From CAYTLW01 sp964438735 (GTDB taxonomy: Bacteria; Myxococcota_A; UBA9042), in the NCBI GenBank assembly GCA_964438735.1, contig CAYTLW010000187.1:1-11627 (forward strand): 11,627 bases of DNA, written 5' to 3'. Within the stretch, counting starts at the first letter, position 1, and each line of letters begins with the position of its first letter. Position numbers and translations under genes: made by a program. The notes under the pieces were generated by a model, which had not been told where the DNA came from, made no database searches, and saw only the letters and a program-made list of their open reading frames with translations. Shown here piece by piece: positions 6,901-11,627 of the stretch.

Positions 6901-7498
6901 CGGGGATGGCCACGTTGCGCACTTCCGGATACCAGCGCGCGACCTCGTCGACGAGCGCGCCCTTTTCAGCCGAGGTGTCGGCGACCTTGTCCAGATACCA
7001 CTGCACATTGGGCTTCTTGATGCCCTCGAGGTTGTAGCCGACGGAGAGGTTGAAGATGATGCCGGGCCGCTCGCCGGGGAAGCCCAGCTTGTGGTGCAGG
7101 GCGTGGATCAGCACCCACGCGCGCAGGTACTCGTCATAGCTCTCGTGGACCTTCAACTCCTGCGACCACTCGCAGTTGTAGCCCTCGTCCTCCATGTCGA
7201 TGCACGGCTTGGCGATCTCCAATTCGTCCAGGGTCTGCACCGTCTTCAGCTCGATGAAGCGGGCGCCGCAGAGCCAGGCGACGACGATGTTCTGCGCCAT
7301 CTGCGAGTGCGGTCCGGCGGCGACGCCGAAGGGCGTGTCCAGCAGCTCGCCGTATTTGCGCAGGCGGAAGGGATCGTCCGGCTTCGGGGTCCAGAACGTG
7401 GAGCGTGGGATGCCGAAGATGCTGTCGTTGGTCTCCAACTCGCGGAAGATCCAGGAGGTCAACTGCGCCATGGTGATGGGGCGGAAGCGATCGGACAT
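3986..7498 (-). CDS. ygfK: YgfK-type FAD/NAD(P)-binding iron-sulfur oxidoreductase
   Basis: 1170 aa; start at MSDRFRPIT preceded by GAGGTGA. The N-terminal 400 residues match the dihydroorotate/dihydropyrimidine dehydrogenase-like half of E. coli YgfK (FGIP, AAGPHSQMAQNI, FIELKTVQ, MHGCPPDEIE, KLNPTLLG). A GltD-like half follows, with Cys clusters at C511/516/520 and C559/563/567. Next come a FAD Rossmann motif GAGPCG (609-614) and a NAD(P) motif GAGDVA (740-745). A C-terminal ferredoxin-like region carries C975-C989 and C1039/1042/1045/1049. The protein should shuttle electrons between NAD(P)H, flavin and several 4Fe-4S clusters. The family is annotated as a putative selenate reductase subunit, but its physiological reaction is not settled. 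It is longer than E. coli YgfK (about 1030 aa from memory), largely through a longer linker before the first Cys cluster. No molybdenum hydroxylase genes, the usual neighbours, are seen here. Confidence 0.9.
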   Translation of the reverse strand: MSDRFRPITMAQLTSWIFRELETNDSIFGIPRSTFWTPKPDDPFRLRKYGELLDTPFGVAAGPHSQMAQNIVVAWLCGARFIELKTVQTLDELEIAKPCIDMEDEGYNCEWSQELKVHESYDEYLRAWVLIHALHHKLGFPGERPGIIFNLSVGYNLEGIKKPNVQWYLDKVADTSAEKGALVDEVARWYPEVRNVAIPDCMSDSMTLSTMHGCPPDEIESISRYLIDERNLHTSVKLNPTLLGPDGVRKILNEELGYEDVEVPDEAFGHDLKYVDAIPMLRRLGAAAMDKGVVFGVKLSNTLEVTNHRDVFPEGEKMMYLSGRPLAAITGNLAARLSDEFGGRLLMSYAGGADAFNMADLLAAGMKTVTVCTDILKSGGYLRMKQYMENTASAMAEVGAKDLDDFVVRRAAASDGFGDALPGLLDSVEAPVADKLVSDLGAGGGLWAAAKTHAEAAGETVFDLAGHLRAAAGLHNLRGHAVNMRKDHLLHKEHVDTAHSKTPRKLELFDCIEAPCVDECPVDQDVPQYMAAVREGRIDDAVAIARADSAIPAILGRICDRKCEDTCIRTHYDEPLAIREIKRFIMDRETTPAWPAKAAPRETRVGIIGAGPCGVTAANYLARAGYRCTIFEQFDKPGGMVSGTIPSYRLPQDSIDQDMRMLSFLGVEVRYGQTAGKDFMLSDLRKEGFEHIIIGTGAQLGKQLGFANEDAEGVIDAIGFLREVRDGGSPTLGDNVIVVGAGDVAMDAARTVFRLPGEHNLSLVYRRTISQMPADPEEVEGLLEEGIPVYELASPDSLVVKDGKLEQLICQKMELGPKAADGRRRPVPIEGEKLTFPCDMLLLAISQRSVIDFFDDGSPEITRWNSIACDPTTLETSLPNVYTGGDVAQDGPSSAVKASADGKIIAAAIRRKHEGPPARQNKAISDADIADLIERRGRRQLRTPVPQSPLEERRSFGEVILAYSEQDAIEEASRCLDCDTFCSLCVGVCPNLAFITYKARPIEARLPELVLSGGEVSREIGSTVHIDQGLQVLVLTDFCNECGNCATFCPTSGRPYVDKPRLYLDRTDFDAEANNAFMILDDGADGVIHGRFEGQTHELKIGDTLRYRTPSLDVGLDRQSLAVQDVQVRATNGDESRTPLVPAAYLLAVFEGVRGSLPWLPNGPDSARLD

Positions 7499-7634
7499 GG
7501 TCACCTCAACTTTGGGCTTCAGGGACGCGTTCGCTGGCGTCTCGCCGGGCGACCGGCAGGCTATCACGCGGCCGGTACCGCAGCCAACGCACAGCGCGCT
7601 CGCACTGCGGCTTCGCTTCGGCTACGGTCGGCCC

Positions 7635-8027
7635 ATGAATCAGGCCATCCGCCCATGCCCCAACTGCCAGGTGCCCCTGACGACCCGCTGCATCAAGCAC
7701 CAGTCCATCGACCACTGCGGCAAGTGCGGCGGCCATTTCTTCGACGATGGCGAACTCGAAGCCCTCAACGAGGTCTTTGAGCACTACGAGTCGGTGGTCC
7801 TGGACGAACCCGAACTCGAGCGGGTCAGCCAGGCCGAGATCGATCGCATCGTGCACTGCCCGGCAGATGACAGCCCCATGACGCCCGAGATGTTCACCGG
7901 CACGACCCTGGATCGTTGTCCAAAGTGTGACGGGATCTGGCTCGACGGCGGTGAATTGACCGCCTTGCGCCTGGCCGAGGCCAGCATTCACGACAACCTC
8001 ACCCTCTACATCCGCCTGGGCAGCTGA
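7635..8027 (+). CDS. Double zf-TFIIB zinc-ribbon protein
   Basis: 130 aa. Two zf-TFIIB-type units are visible. The first has C8/C11 and C28/C31 followed by GGHFFDDGELEAL. The second has C75 and C95/C98 followed by DGIWLDGGELTAL. In the second unit the partner of C75 is replaced (CPAD in place of CPxC), so it has only three Cys; H74 could compensate. The linker (about 48-72) is acidic and helical-looking. The family binds zinc and is mostly of unknown function, possibly nucleic-acid or protein binding. The start is the first Met before the motif and has no clear Shine-Dalgarno, so it may be leaderless or poorly translated. One nucleotide separates its stop from the Doc-like gene, so the two are surely co-transcribed. 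Confidence 0.8.
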   Translation: MNQAIRPCPNCQVPLTTRCIKHQSIDHCGKCGGHFFDDGELEALNEVFEHYESVVLDEPELERVSQAEIDRIVHCPADDSPMTPEMFTGTTLDRCPKCDGIWLDGGELTALRLAEASIHDNLTLYIRLGS

Positions 8028-8028
8028 G

Positions 8029-8463
8029 ATGTCATCTGCACCTACCCACCGGGTCCTGGGCAAGCGGCTGGTGCTGGCCGTCAACCGCATGTGCGTGCAC
8101 ATCACCGGCGGCCTCGGCGCGTCGCGCTCCAACCTGCGACCGGGTCAGTCTCTCGGCTTTGTCGAGGGCATCTACTACAACGAGGTTTTCGGCCAGCGCC
8201 TGTATGACGACATCTATCACCAGGCCGCGGCGTACCTCTTTCATATCGTCAAGACGCACCCCTTCATCGACGGCAACAAGCGCACCGGGTTGTGCTGCGC
8301 CCTGACCCTGCTGGAATTCAACGGCATCGTGGTCGGCCCGCTGGACGAGGACCACGTCTTCGACCACGTCATGGAGATCGCGGCCGGTCCCAACGACGCC
8401 GGCAAGGTGGTGCCAGAGACTGCGGCGTGGTTGCGTGCCTTGACCATCGACCGCGGCCCATAG
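8029..8463 (+). CDS. Doc-like Fic-fold protein (death-on-curing family toxin candidate)
   Basis: 144 aa, the usual size of Doc proteins. The active-site loop HPFIDGNKRT (H77-T86) is complete, with Lys at the position where AMP-transferring Fic enzymes have Gly. In Doc this goes with kinase activity toward elongation factor Tu. The flanks also fit the family: GGLGASRSNLRPG, AAAYLFHIVKTHPF before the loop, and ALTLLEFNG after it. Doc toxins normally follow a small Phd antitoxin gene; here the gene one nucleotide upstream codes for a zinc-ribbon protein instead, and no Phd-like ORF is visible. It may be a toxin with an unconventional partner, or a housekeeping Fic-fold enzyme. The residues for catalysis look intact. 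Confidence 0.82.
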   Translation: MSSAPTHRVLGKRLVLAVNRMCVHITGGLGASRSNLRPGQSLGFVEGIYYNEVFGQRLYDDIYHQAAAYLFHIVKTHPFIDGNKRTGLCCALTLLEFNGIVVGPLDEDHVFDHVMEIAAGPNDAGKVVPETAAWLRALTIDRGP

Positions 8464-8476
8464 GTCCACGGCCGCG
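8452..8476. terminator. Hairpin at convergent gene ends
   Basis: CGCGGCC (8452-8458) pairs with GGCCGCG (8470-8476) across 11 nt. It spans the stop of the Doc-like gene, eight bases from the end of the convergent radical SAM gene. It could act as a bidirectional terminator; there is no T-tract. Confidence 0.35.
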
Positions 8477-8483
8477 CCGCGCC

Positions 8484-9581
8484 TCAGCTCACCACAGCGC
8501 CAACCAGGCGACGAGCCGCCTGCTCCGCTGCCACCAGTTCGAGGTTGCCCGCCGAGGCCGCTTCCCAGCACATGCAGCCGTAATCTGCTGACTGCATGTG
8601 GCGTCGTTTCGCCGCGGTATGGGCGTCCTGCCACAACGTCTGCAGGTCGGTCTGCAGCAGGTTGCCGATGACCGAGTCCGGTCTGCCGTTGCACAGGGTC
8701 ACGCCGCCATCCGTGCCCACGGCCGCCTGGGTCGCCGGCACCAGCAGGCAGCGGAAGGCCAGCCGCTTGCGCAGCCCTTCCGGATCCATGGCGTACTCCA
8801 CCATGTGTCGCAACGAGCGATCAGCCAGCTGCGGATGGCGCCGCGCCACCCGGTCGAGCACATCGGCCAGGCGCGTGCGATCCTCGGGTCGGAACATCAC
8901 GTTGCTGGGCTCGCGCACGGTGTGCAGACCGTTTCGCTGCACGATCTGGAGGATCACGTTGTCGACGCGATCGCGCCACGTGTCGATGAACTCCAGGGTC
9001 TGGTCCAGGTTGAGCCGGTTGATGGTGAAGCGCACCTGGGTGCGCGGCCGCTCGCCCGCCGGCAGGCGCTGGATGCGCGCGCAAGCCTGCTCGACCGCGG
9101 CGTACAGACCCGGTCTGCCCCGGAACGCGTCGTGGCTCGCCTCATCTGCGCCGTCGATGCTGAATACCAGGCCGTTGATCCCGCACGTCAGCAGACCGTC
9201 CAGGTGCCGATCCAGGCCAAATCCGCTGAGCCCGGCGAGCACGAAGACGCCACCCTGGCGCAGGATCCTGGCGTAGTCGACCAGGTGGCGAACCGTGGCC
9301 ACCTCGCCGCCGATGAGCGACGCGCCCCAGGCACCGCTGCGCGCCAGCTGTCTGGCCACCCGCAGCCGCTGTTCGTGGTCCAGCTCGGGCTTGGGTCGCC
9401 CCATGTCGCAATGGGGGCAGCACAGCGGGCATCGTTCGGTGAGCACCCAGCGGACGAAGGTGGGCGCCGGCCAGCGTGGCTGGGCTCCGGCGAGCGCTGG
9501 CGCGTTGGCCAACAGCGAGGGCGTGGCGCGGGCCAGCTGCACCGGTCCAACCATTCCGCTGGCGACGGTGGGCCGCTTCAT
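8484..9581 (-). CDS. Radical SAM protein with SPASM/twitch-like C-terminus
   Basis: 365 aa. CPLCCPHC (C51, C55, C58) is the CxxxCxxC motif that holds the SAM-cleaving 4Fe-4S cluster. It is followed by GGE (about 91-93) for SAM binding and by a radical SAM barrel pattern (FSIDGADEASHDAFRG, 140-155). The C-terminal part has C278, C297, C336 and C338 in the layout FRC ... GGVTLC ... GNL ... W ... C-x-C, typical of SPASM/twitch domains that bind one or two auxiliary clusters. The substrate is not predictable. The ATG overlaps the aminotransferase stop (ATGA) and is preceded by GAGG, so the two proteins are made from one message and probably act on the same molecule. Radical SAM plus DegT-type pairs occur in aminosugar and aminocyclitol biosynthesis, but peptide modification cannot be excluded. 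Confidence 0.88.
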   Translation of the reverse strand: MKRPTVASGMVGPVQLARATPSLLANAPALAGAQPRWPAPTFVRWVLTERCPLCCPHCDMGRPKPELDHEQRLRVARQLARSGAWGASLIGGEVATVRHLVDYARILRQGGVFVLAGLSGFGLDRHLDGLLTCGINGLVFSIDGADEASHDAFRGRPGLYAAVEQACARIQRLPAGERPRTQVRFTINRLNLDQTLEFIDTWRDRVDNVILQIVQRNGLHTVREPSNVMFRPEDRTRLADVLDRVARRHPQLADRSLRHMVEYAMDPEGLRKRLAFRCLLVPATQAAVGTDGGVTLCNGRPDSVIGNLLQTDLQTLWQDAHTAAKRRHMQSADYGCMCWEAASAGNLELVAAEQAARRLVGAVVS

Positions 9582-10879
9582 GACCGCCTCGCAAGCGATC
9601 GATCGGCCAGCGTGTCGGCCACCGCGGCGGCGACGTGCACCATGTCCGAGGCCCGAAGGGTCGGGTGCAGGGGCAGGAAGAGGGCGCGATCGACGAAGGC
9701 GCGCGCGTGCGGCGTGTCTGCAGCAAGGTGGGCCAGGTGCGGTTCGCGGCTGCAGCACGCCAGGTTGGTGGTCGTGCTGTCTACACCCCGGGCGGCCAGC
9801 CCCGAGCGCATTGTCGGGACATCCGAGGCCCACAGGGGCAGGCGCCAGAAGGCGGGCTCGGTTCCAGCCACGATACGCGGCAAGCCGGTGACGTCCCGCG
9901 CCTGCAGCTCCGCCATCAGCAAGCGCGCCAGGCGACGGCGACGGGTCGTCCCCTCCGCCAGGTGGCCGAGCGCGGCGATGGCCAGCTCCGCCTGGTAGTC
10001 CGAATAGCTCACCTGCCACGCCCGCGGCACTGTGTCGCCGTCCAGGGCGGCACCGGGCGGGTCGTCGCCCGGCCAGAGCCGGCCGCGTTGAAAGGCATCC
10101 AACGCGTCAGGCGCCCGGCGCTCGCTCCATCGAAGCAGTGGCCAGCCCAGCGATCCCAGCAGCGCCGGCGAGCTGGCCAGGTGCAGGCTGTAATCGCGCG
10201 CCAGCCACGCCGGCAACGTGCGCCGGGAGCGCGGCGGCAAGGCATCCGCGGCAGCCTGCAGTCGGCTCGCCAGCCGGTCGTCATCGGTGACCACCAGCCC
10301 GCCGTGAAAGCTGCTCACCGGCTTCAACGTGCTGATCGAGAAGACACCGGCAACGCCGATGCTGCCCGCCATGCGACCCTGCCAGCGCGCGCCAAGGGCT
10401 TGAGATGCGTCTTCGATGACCGGCAGCCCGTGCCGGCCCGCCAGCTCCAGAATCGGGCCCATATCGCAGACCAGGCCGCAAAGATGGGTGATCATCAAGG
10501 CGCAACTGCGGTTGTTGAGGGCACCGCGTAGCGCCGCCACATCCACCTGCCCGGTGCGTTCGCCCAGGTCGACGAAACGGGGCCGCAGCCCCGCCAGTTC
10601 GATAGCGTGGATCACCTCAGGCACGGTCACAGGCGTCGTCAGCACCTCGCCACCAGCCGGCAGATCCATGGCCTTCAACACCTGCAAGACGCCCACGCGC
10701 GCATGGGGCAAGGCGATGCCGTGGCGCGTGCCCACCGTGTCGGCAAAACGCCGCTCCAACTCCCGCACGCGGGCGCCTGCGCGCATAGGCCCGAACGCGT
10801 GCCTCAGCGTCTGAATCGCCACCAGCGCCGGGTCGAAGTACAACTGGCCCCTGGGCAACTTGCGCAGGGGGTGGATCAT
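9578..10879 (-). CDS. DegT/DnrJ/EryC1/StrS-family PLP aminotransferase
   Basis: 433 aa, slightly longer than the usual 370-400. The PLP site is recognisable: EDASQALGARWQG (D157 for the pyridine nitrogen, Q160), then K186 in FSISTLKPVSSFHGG, the internal-aldimine Lys in the family position. The N-terminus shows the substrate/cofactor pattern (ELERRFADTVGTRHG, TTPVTVPEVIHAIELAG). A variable Trp/Arg-rich stretch (about 225-300) separates the cofactor half from the C-terminal domain. The start at 10879 has GGAGG about six nt upstream. The family aminates nucleotide-bound ketosugars or related ketones with glutamate or glutamine; the exact substrate is unknown here. It is the first gene of a two-gene operon with the radical SAM gene, divergent from a membrane protein 72 bp away. 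Confidence 0.88.
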   Translation of the reverse strand: MIHPLRKLPRGQLYFDPALVAIQTLRHAFGPMRAGARVRELERRFADTVGTRHGIALPHARVGVLQVLKAMDLPAGGEVLTTPVTVPEVIHAIELAGLRPRFVDLGERTGQVDVAALRGALNNRSCALMITHLCGLVCDMGPILELAGRHGLPVIEDASQALGARWQGRMAGSIGVAGVFSISTLKPVSSFHGGLVVTDDDRLASRLQAAADALPPRSRRTLPAWLARDYSLHLASSPALLGSLGWPLLRWSERRAPDALDAFQRGRLWPGDDPPGAALDGDTVPRAWQVSYSDYQAELAIAALGHLAEGTTRRRRLARLLMAELQARDVTGLPRIVAGTEPAFWRLPLWASDVPTMRSGLAARGVDSTTTNLACCSREPHLAHLAADTPHARAFVDRALFLPLHPTLRASDMVHVAAAVADTLADRSLARRS

Positions 10880-10951
10880 CGATTCCTCCGGGCGGCGGGT
10901 CGACCCCACGATCTCAGGTCGCGTCACGGAAGACAATCGGAGCTTCGCAAC

Positions 10952-11627
10952 ATGCCACCCCTGCCTACACTTCGCGACCGCTCGGGTCGCCTGCTGCTGG
11001 CGGCGTTGGTGGCCCTCCATGTGACGGCGACGGCCGCCATCGGCTTGCGGGCGGGCAGCCATATCGAGGAGATCGGCGGCCTGCTGACCAGCGCTCCCCA
11101 GCGGCTGGGCACCGGAGCCGCCGCGCCATGGTCTGCCGAAGAGGGCTGGCGACTTCGCGCCTCGCAACACCTGCCGGTCTGGGGATTGGAGCGTGGTCCC
11201 CGCTCCTTCACACCGCTCATGGTCGATGGACACATCGGCGCGGTGCCCTACACGCTGCACCGCCTGGCGGCCCATGTCGGCGGGTTGCCGCTGGCGCGCG
11301 CCCTGTCGTGGTGTTTCGGCGGCCTGCTCTTGCTCGCCACATGGCTCCTTGGCCGGGCGATCGGTGGCCTGGCGGTCGCCTGGCTGGCCACGTTGCTGGC
11401 GGCGCTTTCCCCGCAGGCCGCCTTCATGCATCACTGGGCGCATGCCGAGGAGCAACTCTCGGCCGGACTGCCCTTGTTTGCGGTGCTGGCGATCCTGCGC
11501 CATCGCAGCCGCCCCGCCGCTCGCTGGCTCACCAGAAACAAGGGGGCTTCCGGGCCAGACCATGGTCTGGCCCCACTACCGCCTTCGGCTTCGACCGCCT
11601 ACGGCGTTCGACTCGCTCGCCGGCTCG
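10952..11627 (+). CDS. Polytopic membrane protein, possible GT-C glycosyltransferase (partial, runs off right edge)
   Basis: An open frame from ATG 10952 continues without a stop to the window end (225 codons). It shows an N-terminal membrane segment (about 13-31), then a soluble loop with an acidic WSAEEGWRLRASQ stretch, then TPLMVDGHIGAVPYTLHRL. Three hydrophobic segments follow (about 112-133, 138-156, 166-183). One signal anchor, a periplasmic loop with acidic residues and then packed helices resemble GT-C glycosyltransferases (ArnT/PMT-like). That assignment is by general pattern only. There is a weak Shine-Dalgarno (CGGAGC). From about residue 193 the sequence turns hydrophilic and Pro/Ser/Arg-rich, exactly where the palindrome and repeat module begin. 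The real gene may therefore be interrupted there, with the frame kept open by chance. Confidence 0.6.
   Translation, partial: MPPLPTLRDRSGRLLLAALVALHVTATAAIGLRAGSHIEEIGGLLTSAPQRLGTGAAAPWSAEEGWRLRASQHLPVWGLERGPRSFTPLMVDGHIGAVPYTLHRLAAHVGGLPLARALSWCFGGLLLLATWLLGRAIGGLAVAWLATLLAALSPQAAFMHHWAHAEEQLSAGLPLFAVLAILRHRSRPAARWLTRNKGASGPDHGLAPLPPSASTAYGVRLARRL
11553..11572. repeat. 20-bp perfect palindrome
   Basis: GGCCAGACCATGGTCTGGCC is its own reverse complement over all 20 bases. It lies inside the membrane-protein reading frame (coding GPDHGLAP) and two bases before the second hairpin module. It may mark the end of an inserted repeat element. Confidence 0.75.
11575..11627. repeat. Two-hairpin repeat module, copy B (cut by window edge)
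   Basis: It begins ACTACCGCC like copy A at 3812. Hairpin 1 is CGACCGCC-TAC-GGCGTTCG (11592-11610, one mismatch). Then comes a single A, then CTCGC-TC-GCCGGC-TC-G, the left arm and core of hairpin 2. If it is like copy A, the sequence just outside the window should read CGAG to close the stem. The inner palindrome is GCCGGC where copy A has ACCGGT, a pairing-preserving double change. Confidence 0.55.

Noticed and set aside
7578..7634. CTTCGGCTACGG-rich stretch and a CCGCAG/CTGCGG inverted repeat before the zinc-ribbon gene, possibly a third copy of the hairpin module
   Set aside because: It shares only short low-complexity words; the two-hairpin order and spacer are not present.
3848..7780. 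Plus-strand open frame of 1310 codons opposite the ygfK-like gene
   Set aside because: It is the antisense shadow of a clear oxidoreductase with several intact cofactor motifs. The shadow shows no family motif and is explained by high GC and codon bias.
8029..8463. Doc-like protein as an AMP-transferring Fic enzyme
   Set aside because: The loop has GNKR and not GNGR, which places it with Doc-type members; AMP transfer is less likely.
8598..9998. Plus-strand open frame of 466 codons over the radical SAM and aminotransferase genes
   Set aside because: The opposite strand encodes both enzymes with intact catalytic residues and an ATGA junction; this frame is a composition artefact.

Overview
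The window is GC-rich, densely coded bacterial DNA. A c-type-heme sensor kinase and a multiheme cytochrome lipoprotein sit beside a probable sigma-54 promoter. Together these suggest a respiratory, deltaproteobacteria-like organism (Myxococcota or a relative). That placement rests on gene content and style only; no rRNA or other phylogenetic marker is present.

Left part (1-3623): a minus-strand two-component operon faces a plus-strand cytochrome gene. The kinase (85-1884) has a periplasmic sensor region carrying one CxxCH heme-attachment motif. Its stop codon overlaps the start of a response regulator gene (ATGA) that leaves the window after about 29 codons. The intergenic region holds three copies of an inverted repeat, GGGTC-N5-GACCC, spaced at close to whole helical turns. 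A good sigma-54 -24/-12 element follows about 130 bp further on. The promoter drives an eight-heme lipoprotein whose heme domain is held away from the lipid anchor by a 19-triplet collagen-like (Gly-X-Y) stalk. The simplest reading is a self-contained redox-sensing circuit: heme kinase, NtrC-type regulator, three enhancer sites, sigma-54 promoter, surface or periplasmic multiheme cytochrome.

Middle (3624-8463): a 362-bp gap between convergent genes is packed with hairpins. One of them is a two-hairpin module whose base-paired architecture recurs, with compensatory changes, at the right edge of the window. It is followed on the minus strand by a large YgfK-type flavin/iron-sulfur oxidoreductase (1170 aa). 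Divergent from it, two plus-strand genes one nucleotide apart encode a double zf-TFIIB zinc-ribbon protein and a Doc/Fic-fold protein with an intact HPFIDGNKRT motif. No recognisable Phd antitoxin is present.

Right part (8484-11627): a minus-strand, translationally coupled pair encodes a DegT/DnrJ/EryC1/StrS-type PLP aminotransferase (9578-10879) and a radical SAM protein with a SPASM/twitch-like C-terminus (8484-9581). They look like part of a small-molecule or sugar modification pathway whose product cannot be inferred. Divergent from them, a plus-strand polytopic membrane protein, possibly a GT-C-type glycosyltransferase, runs off the right edge. Its last 25-30 visible codons are formed by a 20-bp perfect palindrome and the second copy of the hairpin module, so it may be interrupted by a repeat.
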